Part shown: piece by piece, positions 8,444 to 20,014 of the stretch | How positions within the stretch are numbered: the first letter of the stretch is position 1 | Layout of the letters: every line of letters begins with the position of its first letter | DNA from: an uncultured Methylococcaceae bacterium | GTDB taxonomy: Bacteria; Pseudomonadota; Gammaproteobacteria; Methylococcales; Methylomonadaceae | Direction of reading: 5' to 3' | Assembly (NCBI GenBank): GCA_903938485.1 | Contig: CAJADF010000065.1 | Coordinates: 1 to 33,690, forward strand | Length of the DNA: 33,690 nt | Notes under the pieces: generated by a model | Databases searched by the model: none | Seen by the model: only the letters and a program-made list of their open reading frames with translations | What the model was told of the DNA's origin: nothing | Program-made: the position numbers and the translations under genes

Positions 8444-8989
8444 GTGGTAAAAAAAAACCTTACACAAGAAGATAAAGATTTATTTCGTCAAAGTATTGGC
8501 CAAGTAAAGACACTTGATTCTAATAAAGTATTATTAAATCAAAAAGACAAGCCTAAACCTTACCCCAAACCTACAAAGACCGATCTAGACGATTCATTAT
8601 TTAACGATACAAGCACCGACTTAGAAAAAGTCGGACTTGAAGATAGCCTGAGCTACACAGCACCAGGCTTACAAAACAATGTGTTAAAGAAATTACGCAA
8701 AGGCCACTTTGGACTTGATGCCGATATTGACCTACATGGTTTAACGAGCAATGCCGCTAAAAATCAACTACTTGTTTTTTTAAATAACTGTATTGCCTCA
8801 AACTACCGTTGCGTACATATTGTGCATGGCAAAGGCTATCGATCAGCAGATAGTCAACCTGTTTTAAAAAATGACCTTAATTTATGGTTAAGACAACATA
8901 AAGACGTCCAAGCTTTTTGCTCTGCACCCCAAAGTGCTGGCGGTACAGGCGCCTTATTTGTTTTATTAAAGGTTAATAATCTCTCTTAA
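8444..8989 (+). CDS. Smr-domain protein (putative nuclease, SmrA/SmrB type)
   Basis: A 181-residue soluble protein. The N-terminal half is polar and probably flexible (Lys/Asp/Pro-rich). The C-terminal half is an Smr domain with the hallmark DIDLHGLT at about 94-101, HIVHGKGYRS, and a terminal GGTGALFVLL block. Smr domains are found in RNA or DNA endonucleases; E. coli SmrB cleaves mRNA at collided ribosomes, but the exact substrate here is unknown. The start is GTG (8444), because no ATG lies in frame near the N-terminus, and no clear Shine-Dalgarno is visible. It is the only plus-strand gene inside the truD-surE-pcm run and its 3' end overlaps truD by 24 nt in convergent orientation. Confidence 0.9.
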   Translation: MVKKNLTQEDKDLFRQSIGQVKTLDSNKVLLNQKDKPKPYPKPTKTDLDDSLFNDTSTDLEKVGLEDSLSYTAPGLQNNVLKKLRKGHFGLDADIDLHGLTSNAAKNQLLVFLNNCIASNYRCVHIVHGKGYRSADSQPVLKNDLNLWLRQHKDVQAFCSAPQSAGGTGALFVLLKVNNLS

Positions 8990-10000
8990 AACGGATGTTG
9001 CGTAACTGCCTGCAGGTAAAGTAAAACCGAGCTCTAATATATCTTCTTGTATAAACTGCCAATTTAAGTCGTTTACTTTAACGCGCAAAGCGCGTCTATC
9101 GCTCTCTACTCCAGCAGCAATTAAACCTTGAACCAAGTCTGGATAACTATTCAAAATTGAACTTTCAAGCTCTAAAGCCAATGCAGATACGCTGACATCC
9201 CCTTTACCACATAAAGCACCGGAGATATGTATTTCCTGTGCTTGCAGACGCCGAATAATTTCTGCATCGGGCTGATCTGATTTAAAACTACTATGCGAGC
9301 CATCAAACACATAAGTATCACCCACCAAAGCCTGATTCCAAGTTTGATTTGCTACTCGATACCCTAAAATATGATTAAACAAATATGACCGAACTGCTGA
9401 CAAGTACAAACTACGCTGCTCTCTGCCCACCTTTGCACCTTGAAACATCGCTAGAGCTTTCTGAACATTTAAACCTTTATGACCGAAACGTTGCACACCA
9501 AAATAATTAGCTATGCCTTCAACTTTAATACGCTCTAATTGTTGAGCCGTTTTTTGTTGATCACCTTGCCAATCTTTAATACGCAACTTAAAACTGTTAC
9601 CAGACAATACGCCACGCTTTAATTTTCTGGCATGCCGAATAACCTGAAGTACCTTTATATTATCTGTATTAAATAAAGTCCAATCAGGATCAGCTTTACC
9701 AGGCAACCAAACACTAAACCATTGCGTAGTAACTGCGTGTCGATCTTTTAAACCAGCAAAACTGACATCACGCTGTCTTACACTGGCAAAACGCGCTAAT
9801 TGTCTTGCGACAAACTCGGTATTTTCGTCCGTTTTTTCTATCTGTAAAAAAACATGCTCACCTGCCCCAGAAGGCTCAAAGGCTAAATGCTCTGTTACTA
9901 TAAAATCTTCTGATGTAACTCGGATCTTCCCCTCGCCTGAAGGTCCTCCGTATACATAAGGCCATTCAGGTAGATCAATTATTTGATTGTTATCTTCCAT
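8966..10000 (-). CDS. truD: tRNA pseudouridine(13) synthase TruD
   Basis: Isomerises U13 of tRNA(Glu) to pseudouridine. The 344-residue length is close to the E. coli enzyme. The catalytic Asp is Asp86 in FAGLKDRHAVTTQWFS, corresponding to Asp80 of E. coli TruD. NYFGVQRFGHKG is the second conserved motif, followed by the TruD insertion and a C-terminal motif ending LPAGSYATSVLREI. It lies 59 nt after ispF in the usual ispD-ispF-truD-surE order. The last 24 nt are shared with the convergent Smr-domain gene. Confidence 0.97.
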   Translation of the reverse strand: MEDNNQIIDLPEWPYVYGGPSGEGKIRVTSEDFIVTEHLAFEPSGAGEHVFLQIEKTDENTEFVARQLARFASVRQRDVSFAGLKDRHAVTTQWFSVWLPGKADPDWTLFNTDNIKVLQVIRHARKLKRGVLSGNSFKLRIKDWQGDQQKTAQQLERIKVEGIANYFGVQRFGHKGLNVQKALAMFQGAKVGREQRSLYLSAVRSYLFNHILGYRVANQTWNQALVGDTYVFDGSHSSFKSDQPDAEIIRRLQAQEIHISGALCGKGDVSVSALALELESSILNSYPDLVQGLIAAGVESDRRALRVKVNDLNWQFIQEDILELGFTLPAGSYATSVLREIINL

Positions 10001-10059
10001 AGCAATTTATATATTTACATCCATGCCAAAAAACAGAGCTACTCTTAGCTAGTAACATA

Positions 10060-10533
10060 TTATTTTTCAATCAAAACGACAGCTTGAACGGCAATACCTT
10101 CTTTACGACCCTCAAAACCCAATTTTTCAGTCGTCGTAGCCTTAACATTAATACAATCCACTGCCACTTTTAAATCTTCGGCAATATTAGTGCACATAGC
10201 CAAAATATGCGGCGCCATTTTAGGCGCTTGCGCGATAATAGTTATATCTGCGTTTACTAATAAATAACCTTTTTCTTGCACAATGTTATAGACATGGCGC
10301 AATAAAACACGACTATCAGCACCTTTAAACTCAGGATCTGTATCCGGAAAATGCTTTCCTATATCCCCTAACGCGGCCGCGCCTAATAAAGCATCACATA
10401 AAGCATGTAACACCACATCACCATCAGAATGCGCTTCTAAGCCTTGCTCATAAGGAATTTTAACGCCTCCTAAAATGACATCACCGTCGTCTTTAAAACG
10501 ATGCACATCATAGCCCATACCTACTCTAATCAT
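10060..10533 (-). CDS. ispF: 2-C-methyl-D-erythritol 2,4-cyclodiphosphate synthase
   Basis: Forms the cyclodiphosphate intermediate of the MEP isoprenoid pathway, supplying IPP/DMAPP and, in this organism, squalene for hopanoids and sterols. The zinc ligands are in GYDVHRF (Asp8, His10) and [33 protein letters not shown] near the C-terminus binds the CDP moiety. The length of 157 residues is standard. It overlaps the end of ispD by 8 nt, indicating coupled translation. Confidence 0.98.
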   Translation of the reverse strand: MIRVGMGYDVHRFKDDGDVILGGVKIPYEQGLEAHSDGDVVLHALCDALLGAAALGDIGKHFPDTDPEFKGADSRVLLRHVYNIVQEKGYLLVNADITIIAQAPKMAPHILAMCTNIAEDLKVAVDCINVKATTTEKLGFEGRKEGIAVQAVVLIEK

Positions 10534-11224
10534 TTTGATGCTCCATATAAAACTGCGCTAAGGCTAAATCTTCTGGTCGGGTAATTTTAATATTATCAGG
10601 ACGACCCTCTACTATCTTCGGCTGTAAGCCTTGCAACTCTAATGCACTGGCTTCATCAGTGATGGCAGGATTACCTTCTGCAATCTCTAATGCATTTTTT
10701 AAACTACCGTACTTAAACATCTGTGGTGTTAATGCCCGCCAAATGTGACTTCTATCTAAGGTACCTACAATATTTTTACCCTGTACATCTTTTAGAGTGT
10801 CATGAGAGGATAAAGCCAAAATCCCACCCACCTCATCCGCACGCAAGGTATCAATTAATAAATTTATATCTGTAGCTGTAATACAAGGCCTAGCAGCATC
10901 ATGAACCAAGACCCAGTCTTCATCTGATGCCAAGTCTCTAATTGATTTTAATGCAGACAATACTGAATCAGCTCGCTCTTTACCGCCATCAGCGGTGATC
11001 ACTTGTTCATGCCCAGAAACCTCTAATTCTGGCCAATAAGGATCTTCTTTTGAAATAGCCACCGCAACTGCTGTAAATACATTGGCACTTAATAAGCGCA
11101 ACAAAGTATGTTCAATGACTGTTTTACCTGCGAGTTCCAAATATTGTTTGGGCCGGTCTGCGTTCATACGCTTACCGACACCGGCAGCAGGAACGACTGC
11201 CCAGAAGTTGATAGTGCTTGTCAT
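10526..11224 (-). CDS. ispD: 2-C-methyl-D-erythritol 4-phosphate cytidylyltransferase
   Basis: Transfers CMP from CTP to methylerythritol phosphate in the MEP pathway. The N-terminal nucleotide-binding block [19 protein letters not shown] contains the conserved Arg and Lys; [10 protein letters not shown] and ITDEASALE are further family motifs. The length is 232 residues. Its ATG overlaps the stop of the upstream ion-channel gene (ATGA), and its 3' end overlaps ispF. PyrG, encoded about 3 kb upstream, makes the CTP it uses, though a terminator separates the two units. Confidence 0.98.
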   Translation of the reverse strand: MTSTINFWAVVPAAGVGKRMNADRPKQYLELAGKTVIEHTLLRLLSANVFTAVAVAISKEDPYWPELEVSGHEQVITADGGKERADSVLSALKSIRDLASDEDWVLVHDAARPCITATDINLLIDTLRADEVGGILALSSHDTLKDVQGKNIVGTLDRSHIWRALTPQMFKYGSLKNALEIAEGNPAITDEASALELQGLQPKIVEGRPDNIKITRPEDLALAQFYMEHQND

Positions 11225-11688
11225 TTATTTTGTTTTTCCAGCGCATCTAAGCGAGCATGTAATCTGGCAAGTTCCTGCAAAACTTTGCTTTCTTCTATCT
11301 CTATTTGATCCAAATCATTTTCAATTGATTGCACATTATTACCCCAAGCATCAATATTTTTACCAATTAAATTTGCAGATAATAACGCCGTAAATAAAGA
11401 GAAAAGAACTAATCCGAATAGAATCAAGGCGGCCGATAAAATACGACCTAAGAAAGAAGTTGGAACAACATCACCAAAACCCACGTGTGTCATTGTCACC
11501 CATGCAGACCATATGCCGTCGAACAAAGAATGTATATTAGTATCTAAAATAAACAATAACAAACCAGCACCAACAGAGACAGTAAAAGCCAAAATCAATA
11601 AATTCAACAAACCTTGCTTATGACTTAAATCATTAAGTATTGTTTTTAATAATGACAAGGCTTCTTTAATAGTTTCTAAAATATTCAT
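11221..11688 (-). CDS. Small two-TM potassium-channel-like protein with an unusual filter
   Basis: A 155-residue inner-membrane protein: TM1 about 28-49, pore helix and filter about 55-73, TM2 about 80-106, then a charged helix/coiled coil (about 117-153). The pore reads T-M-T-H-V-G-F-G-D at 65-73, aligning with T-A-T-T-V-G-Y-G-D of KcsA. Two features differ: His68 takes the place of the Thr whose side chain lines the innermost K+ site, and Phe replaces Tyr, which is common. It lacks a voltage sensor and RCK domain. It overlaps ispD by 4 nt and starts just after the ftsB terminator, so it probably opens its own transcript. K+ selectivity is likely but not certain. Confidence 0.85.
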   Translation of the reverse strand: MNILETIKEALSLLKTILNDLSHKQGLLNLLILAFTVSVGAGLLLFILDTNIHSLFDGIWSAWVTMTHVGFGDVVPTSFLGRILSAALILFGLVLFSLFTALLSANLIGKNIDAWGNNVQSIENDLDQIEIEESKVLQELARLHARLDALEKQNK

Positions 11689-11744
11689 AAATTAACTTTT
11701 TAGTAATAAATGCATAGACATATAAAATTTGTTTAAAACATAAA

Positions 11745-11796
11745 CAAAAAAGGCGACAACCCAAAAGTGTTTAACACTCTTAGCCTGCCGCCTTTA
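11745..11796 (-). terminator. Terminator of the pyrG-kdsA-eno-ftsB transcript
   Basis: On the minus strand an outer stem AAAGGCG/CGCCTTT (arms at 11789-11795 and 11749-11755) encloses an inner perfect hairpin AGTGTT-TA-AACACT-like sequence around 11766-11777, followed by a run of T. It sits directly after the ftsB stop and before the ion-channel gene, cutting the region into two transcription units. Confidence 0.7.
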
Positions 11797-11812
11797 TGAA
11801 ATGCTTATAACA

Positions 11813-12082
11813 TCACTCAAGCACCTGGAAAAAGGTTTCACCCTCTCTGATCATGCCCAACTCATTCCTGGCTCTCTCTTCGATAGCTTCTTGCCCTTTT
11901 CTTAAATCTTCAACTTCCGCATAAAGAGCCTTATTCCTTAGCACCTTTTCTTCAGCTTCTTTATTTAAATCATTAAGTTGCAGCTGGTATGACTTAACCT
12001 GCTCTATTCCTCCATCACCAAACCAAAGTCGATATTGCAAAAGCCCAATTAACAAAACCACAACCGCAAGAAGAATTTTCAT
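11813..12082 (-). CDS. ftsB: Cell division protein FtsB
   Basis: Bitopic inner-membrane divisome protein that pairs with FtsL and FtsQ at the septum. The 89 residues show a short cytoplasmic start, one TM helix at about 4-20 (ILLAVVVLLIGLLQYRLWFG) and a periplasmic coiled coil at about 28-65, then the conserved RARNELGMIREGETFF segment. Its location next to eno is conserved across gammaproteobacteria. It lies 78 nt after eno and is followed by a terminator. Confidence 0.95.
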   Translation of the reverse strand: MKILLAVVVLLIGLLQYRLWFGDGGIEQVKSYQLQLNDLNKEAEEKVLRNKALYAEVEDLRKGQEAIEERARNELGMIREGETFFQVLE

Positions 12083-12160
12083 GATGTTACAACCAATTAG
12101 AAAGCCCCATGTTCCTATCTATGATAGATTATCACGCAGGACTTTCATGCAAGACAAACC

Positions 12161-15914
<3,754 letters not shown>

Positions 15915-15967
15915 TTAAAGTATGGAGTTCAGAGAGAAACTGCGCGCAGCTAAAGTAAAACGACTCT

Positions 15968-15996
15968 ATTTTAATCGACAATAGCCTTGTCGTCAT
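15968..15996 (-). promoter_or_regulatory. Probable sigma70 promoter of pyrG operon
   Basis: On the minus strand ATGACG (-35, 4 of 6) and TAAAAT (-10, 5 of 6) are separated by exactly 17 nt. The predicted start lies about 45 nt before the pyrG ATG. An inverted repeat GACAAT/ATTGTC overlaps the spacer and could be a regulator site. Confidence 0.5.
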
Positions 15997-16039
15997 TGTC
16001 TTTATTTAGTCAATCGCTAAATTTAGGTCAGATTTTATT

Positions 16040-16077
16040 AAAAAACAAAACCTCAGCACTTAAAGAGCTGAGGTTTT
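16040..16077 (-). terminator. Strong orphan terminator upstream of pyrG
   Basis: AAAACCTCAGC (16047-16057) and GCTGAGGTTTT (16067-16077) form a perfect 11-bp stem with a 9-nt loop. On the minus strand the stem is followed by TTTTGTTTTTT, a good rho-independent tail; the plus strand has only four T. No minus-strand gene is recognised directly upstream: the nearest, tilS, ends at 17130 and has its own candidate terminator at 16721-16748. It may end an unannotated small RNA, or act as an attenuator if a pyrG promoter lies further up. The stretch 16078-16236 otherwise shows nothing I can name. Confidence 0.6.
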
Positions 16078-16236
16078 AAATTAATTCGAGGATTTTAATC
16101 TTGATAATATTTTCCTTGATTCTTTCTTACCACCCTATTTAAGACATTTTTAAAAGCCTCAAAGCAATCTCCCTATTAGCAAACTAAGAAAATTAATAAC
16201 TTAGAAAAAGCCCTAGCCTACGCGTCTCTTATAATT

Positions 16237-16299
16237 AGAAATAATTTAACTTTTTTTAGTCTTAACTTGAACCTTTTCACTTTTTTCTGCAATTAATAA
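16237..16299 (+). promoter_or_regulatory. Conserved upstream block of solo HTH gene, copy A
   Basis: Contains AGAAATAATTTAACTTTTTTTA, then TTGAAC (16267-16272), 17 nt, and CAATTA (16290-16295). The same elements with the same spacing occur at 22727-22790 ahead of the second HTH gene, and the distance to the ATG is 163 nt here versus 164 nt there. TTGAAC may be a -35; CAATTA is a poor -10, so whether this is a promoter, operator or vestige of a mobile element is open. Confidence 0.5.
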
Positions 16300-16429
16300 T
16301 CAAGGAATACGATTTTATTTAAAAACAACCTGCAAAGCACAGAAGCTAATGGTTGATGAATTATAAAAAACTAATACTTTAACAGAACCTTACATTTACT
16401 AATGTCGATAACAACAGGGTATATTAAAC

Positions 16430-16693
16430 ATGATTCGCATTAAAGAACTTACATCAGAAGAAAGAGCAACTTTAGAAAACGTGAAAAAAAACCATGCTGG
16501 TTACATGCCTCGTATGAGAGCACACGCAATTTTATTAAGCGAATCTGGTTTTGAAGTTCAAGAATTATCTGAAATATTTGGTGTTTGCAGACAAACCACC
16601 GCGACCTGGTTAAAATCATGGAATAAAGAAGGTTTAGCAGGTTTAGAAGACAAACCAAGAAGTGGCCGCCCTCGTAAAGAACAAACAGCTTAA
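16430..16693 (+). CDS. Solo helix-turn-helix protein related to IS630-type transposase N-terminus, copy A
   Basis: An 87-residue protein consisting of one winged/HTH DNA-binding unit: LTSEERATLENVKKNH helix, PRMRAHAILLSESGFEVQELSEIFGV with the HTH proper and CRQTTATWLKSW as probable recognition helix, ending DKPRSGRPRKEQTA. In IS630-family transposases and relatives this domain continues into a DDE catalytic domain, which is absent here. The paralogue at 22921-23181 is 63/83 identical over the shared region and stops at the same place after GRPRK, so this is a stable short protein rather than a random truncation. An AGGG lies about 10 nt before the ATG. It probably binds DNA; its target and role are unknown. 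Confidence 0.8.
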   Translation: MIRIKELTSEERATLENVKKNHAGYMPRMRAHAILLSESGFEVQELSEIFGVCRQTTATWLKSWNKEGLAGLEDKPRSGRPRKEQTA

Positions 16694-16720
16694 ATACACC
16701 CAACACCAACTTCAAAAAAA

Positions 16721-16748
16721 GAAAGGTTTTAAATTATTAAAGCCTTTC
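16721..16748. terminator. Hairpin between copy A HTH gene and tilS
   Basis: GAAAGGTTTTAA and TTAAAGCCTTTC form a 12-bp stem with one wobble and a 4-nt loop. On the minus strand it is followed by CTTTCTTTTTTT, fitting termination of transcription arriving from tilS; on the plus strand it sits 28 nt after the HTH stop and could end that transcript too, though without a T tract. Confidence 0.5.
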
Positions 16749-16813
16749 AATATTCACTGAACCACCTCAAAAAAGAACTTGACATAAAAACAGTTAGATA
16801 AACCAATTAATAG

Positions 16814-17015
16814 TTATTCACATTAACTGTCTCGTCAAAGCATCCTAAAAAAAACATACCCCAAAAAAACCAATACAACCTTAACTAATTGAAATAATTG
16901 AAATTAAACCCAATGATAACATCTTAGACGATCTAACAAAATGTAATACAAATTATGCAGTTAGATTAAGGTAATCACAGTTACACACAAAGTTATCCAC
17001 AGCATCTGGGGATAA
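16814..17015. other. AT-rich spacer with DnaA-box-like 9-mers
   Basis: The 436-nt gap between the HTH gene and tilS has no gene I can support. It holds TTATTCACA at 16814-16822 and TTATCCACA at 16993-17001, both exact matches to the TTATNCACA DnaA-box consensus, and an inverted TGGGGATAA at 17007-17015 (one mismatch), facing the second box across 5 nt. The sequence around them is very AT-rich. None of the usual oriC neighbours (dnaA, dnaN, mnmG) is present, so this may be an accessory DnaA-binding site or chance. Confidence 0.35.
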
Positions 17016-17129
17016 GTTAATAAAACGACGCAGCCTCAATTAGTTAGCCATTAAAGCTAAATATTTCCTTAAATATATCTGCTAATACAACACAAGGTAA
17101 TAAAAAAACCAACACTATAAGTAAAATAA

Positions 17130-18458
17130 TTAATCCTTACGAAACACCAATTGCACACAAGCAAAACCAGGATCAACCAGAAAAAAATCAGCGCTTACCC
17201 ACCTATCTCCCACTGCAACCAATCGGTCATCCAAGTAAACCAATGGCGTCATTTCTCTTTCCCACGATGGTACCCCGGCTTCTTGAAACAAATCCTTTAA
17301 ATTATGGCGACCAGCTCTATTAGCCAAACACAACTTTTCTCCGCCTTTACGGGACCGAACAGTAACAACAGCCCCGCTCCATTTCTCCCAAGATATCCCC
17401 GACTCCGCTGGTACAACATCCAAAAAATAATGCTCAGAAATCTTGACAGATAACTCACCCGCCAACCACACAAAGTCTTGAAAAGACCCTAAGCATTCAT
17501 TTTTAAGGCAATATAATTTATCTCGATAACGCCTTACCGAATAACCACGCCCCGCCAATACCGGATCACTGCCCTGTCTTGCCATAGCCACTTCGGTTCG
17601 CAAACGTTTTACAAAATCCGTAGATGGCATTTTATAACCCAAATATTTAAACCATTCCCGAATGACTAATTCCTGCTTAAAAACATCCAAGTGTAGTAAA
17701 TTACTAATCAATAGAGTTTTATCTACTTGATCAAATACTTCACACAATAATTTCTCTGCCTGTTCAGATAAATAAATCTGCGCTTCTGCACAATGTTTTG
17801 CCGAACGAGAAACAGTTGTTTCACAAGACGGCCAATGTTGCTTTATTAGGGGCAACACCTCATTACGCAGAAAGTTTCGATCATAATCATTACTATAATT
17901 ACTAGGATCTGTCACCCACGTTAAACCATTTTCAACCGCATAAAAATTAATTGCCCGCTTTGACACAGTCAAAAAAGGTCGCAACAACCATCCCTTACCA
18001 AAGGCAATCGACTCAGGCATCCCAGACAACCCTTTTAGACCACTACCTCTAAACAACTGTAGCAATACGGTTTCTAACTGATCTTCCCTGTGCTGTGCAA
18101 CCAACAACACATCACCATCATTTACCAGAGTCTTGAAAGCAGCATATCGAGCATCACGAGCCGCTTCTTCAGGACTTTCTCCCTGCCCAGGTAAAGCATT
18201 GACCCGTAACATCTTAAATTCAACACTTAATCCCAACGCAACATTTTTACAATGCACCGCCCAAGTATCCGCCTCAACTTGTAACCCATGATGCACATAC
18301 ACAGCTAATAACTTACTCTTAAACTCTGGAATAGTCGCACAGAAATGTAATAAGACATGAGAATCCACACCGCCACTATAACCAATTACAACACGCTTAG
18401 CCTGCTTGCATTTTTTAAATACAACATTTAAAGAATCTGCAAAAAGCAATTCAGACAT
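17130..18458 (-). CDS. tilS: tRNA(Ile)-lysidine synthase
   Basis: Converts C34 of the tRNA(Ile) CAU anticodon to lysidine with ATP and lysine, an essential decoding step. The 442-residue protein has the PP-loop SGGVDS at 28-33, then VYVHHGLQVEADTWAVHC, the LVAQHREDQLET block with GSGLKGLSGM, and FLRNEVLPLI, followed by the TilS substrate-binding and C-terminal domains (GRHNLKDLFQEAGVPSWERE). It stands alone, 123 nt after the membrane cytochrome gene with a hairpin between them. Confidence 0.97.
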   Translation of the reverse strand: MSELLFADSLNVVFKKCKQAKRVVIGYSGGVDSHVLLHFCATIPEFKSKLLAVYVHHGLQVEADTWAVHCKNVALGLSVEFKMLRVNALPGQGESPEEAARDARYAAFKTLVNDGDVLLVAQHREDQLETVLLQLFRGSGLKGLSGMPESIAFGKGWLLRPFLTVSKRAINFYAVENGLTWVTDPSNYSNDYDRNFLRNEVLPLIKQHWPSCETTVSRSAKHCAEAQIYLSEQAEKLLCEVFDQVDKTLLISNLLHLDVFKQELVIREWFKYLGYKMPSTDFVKRLRTEVAMARQGSDPVLAGRGYSVRRYRDKLYCLKNECLGSFQDFVWLAGELSVKISEHYFLDVVPAESGISWEKWSGAVVTVRSRKGGEKLCLANRAGRHNLKDLFQEAGVPSWEREMTPLVYLDDRLVAVGDRWVSADFFLVDPGFACVQLVFRKD

Positions 18459-18502
18459 AGGATTTTTTACTTGAGATAGATGAATGACAAAACCTTTAAG
18501 AT

Positions 18503-18532
18503 AATTACCGAGCTGTAATATACTCGGTAATT
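18503..18532 (-). terminator. Hairpin between the membrane cytochrome gene and tilS
   Basis: AATTACCGAG (18503-18512) and CTCGGTAATT (18523-18532) form a perfect 10-bp stem with a 10-nt loop, 50 nt past the stop of the upstream minus-strand gene. The following sequence has only a weak T bias, so termination is likely but not certain. Confidence 0.5.
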
Positions 18533-18581
18533 AAAATGACTACTTGCGTTATATTATCTACAACTCAAGTCAAAACTGAAC

Positions 18582-19487
18582 TTATTTTTTAAACTTTGCT
18601 TTAATTACTGGCCAAACACACTCTGTCCATTTACCTAATATATATTTACCCACTGGCTTAAACTCTGCAATCAACACTTTAAGCAAAGCCATGAACCTAT
18701 CTGGAATAGATGCCTCTGGACTGTCACGCCATTCTAAATACCGCGAACCAAAACCATTAATAAAGACAGTCTGGTAAAACCACATTTCTAATATAGATGT
18801 CACCCACATAAATATAAAAGAAATAGCCATTCCCATACCGGCAAAGATAACCAACCAAGCAAAAACCGGATCAATTTTAGTTAACCACCACGACATAATA
18901 TCAGCGATAAGAAATGCATAAGGCATTCCGATGGCAATACACTTGTACTGAGTAGTAGTCGTCTCGGAAAAACTGAAGATCAATCCAACAAACATAAATA
19001 TAAAACTAATGCCAAATAAATGGATATGTGACACGCGAGTTAATGATTCAAACGTCGCCCCCGTATCCTGCTTAGTGTAAGGAACCAAGCCTTCAAAAGT
19101 TGTAAAATCTGGAAGACCCGAAGCGTCTTTGTTATGACACATAACACAACGAGCTTCAATTATCTTATCAATACCATCGGCTTTATAATCAGAAAGATCA
19201 GCCCCATCCCTGACCCACTCCATAATCTTAAATCGCTCCTGATCGGGCGCATTAACTTTCATGGCTCCATTTAACTGCTTTTCTAACACTGTTCCAGATC
19301 GATTTCCATAATAACTATACACAATATCATCCACTGATAACCCGAACTGACCATCTGCCATCCCATGCGTAAATAAAATTTGAATTAACGCAAACAAATA
19401 CCCAATACCTACAGTACAAAGATAACCTGTAAATAAAACTTTAATGGGCGTATCGTGATCTTTTAGAGGTGTAAATTTTGGAGTCAT
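18582..19487 (-). CDS. Membrane-bound c-type cytochrome of unknown function
   Basis: A 301-residue protein. TM1 is at about 15-40; a periplasmic-type region (about 41-152) holds a single c-heme motif CVMCH at 114-118; then come three helices at about 154-173, 183-202 and 207-238. A C-terminal tail rich in Lys and aromatics is probably cytoplasmic. TM2 starts with SHIHLFG, whose two His could ligate a heme or metal. There is no cleavable signal peptide, but TM1 would export the heme region. The architecture resembles neither a cytochrome c oxidase subunit nor a cytochrome bc1 component that I can name. Electron transfer is inferred from the heme motif. It has its own spacers on both sides, so it looks monocistronic. 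Confidence 0.8.
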   Translation of the reverse strand: MTPKFTPLKDHDTPIKVLFTGYLCTVGIGYLFALIQILFTHGMADGQFGLSVDDIVYSYYGNRSGTVLEKQLNGAMKVNAPDQERFKIMEWVRDGADLSDYKADGIDKIIEARCVMCHNKDASGLPDFTTFEGLVPYTKQDTGATFESLTRVSHIHLFGISFIFMFVGLIFSFSETTTTQYKCIAIGMPYAFLIADIMSWWLTKIDPVFAWLVIFAGMGMAISFIFMWVTSILEMWFYQTVFINGFGSRYLEWRDSPEASIPDRFMALLKVLIAEFKPVGKYILGKWTECVWPVIKAKFKK

Positions 19488-20014
19488 AATATCGTCAACT
19501 ATTAAAGGTGCGCTGGACTGTCCATGAATCCATGTATTTAAACAAAGTACCTAACAAAACCCTTCAGCCTGAATTCAACCTGTTAGTACCTATTGATAAA
19601 AAAACCAACTAAAAAAGCCTGGATAAATTAATTTGTCTGAGTTTGAAACCAAGAAACTCAATGAACTACCACTAAATTTTAAGCAAAATCCACACCAGAC
19701 CCAGCTTAATAGGTTCAATAAAGTTCTTAAATTTATTAAGTGACAAAATAATAAACCTAAAAAAAACGTATCTTTATGAAATAACTGAGAAACATTATAA
19801 GCAACTAATATTTCAGTGCGTTGACACAAGTATATTCATAATTACATTTAGATAGATTGACACTAGTTTTTAAAATTAATCAATCTAATTTGCTGAGACT
19901 TAAACGTATTCAATTTGGTGCAATTAGCACGATGATGCACTAAAAATAGACTCAACAAAACCTCCACTTTCCAATATAAACTTCCCATCTATTGGCAAGC
20001 CTTCAGATTTATAC
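19488..20014. other. Intergenic stretch without a supported gene
   Basis: This AT-rich gap of 527 nt lies between trpS and the membrane cytochrome gene, both on the minus strand. Short open frames in it have no recognisable features. It should hold the cytochrome promoter and the trpS 3' end, but I see no strong hairpin with a T tract and no convincing promoter pair. Confidence 0.5.

Noticed and set aside
16430-16693. Truncated IS630 transposase pseudogene
   Set aside because: No DDE catalytic remnants, terminal inverted repeats or target duplications were seen. A second copy ends at the same residue with mostly conservative changes, so an intact short gene is the better reading.
16449-16715. 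Open frame antisense to the copy A HTH gene, and its equivalent at 22925-23203 antisense to copy B
   Set aside because: Both mirror the real HTH genes on the opposite strand; their predicted proteins are low-complexity Leu/Phe-rich and follow from the sense coding sequence.
16777-16800. TTGACA near 16779 as a promoter -35
   Set aside because: No acceptable -10 hexamer is found 16-18 nt downstream on the plus strand, and no plus-strand gene follows.
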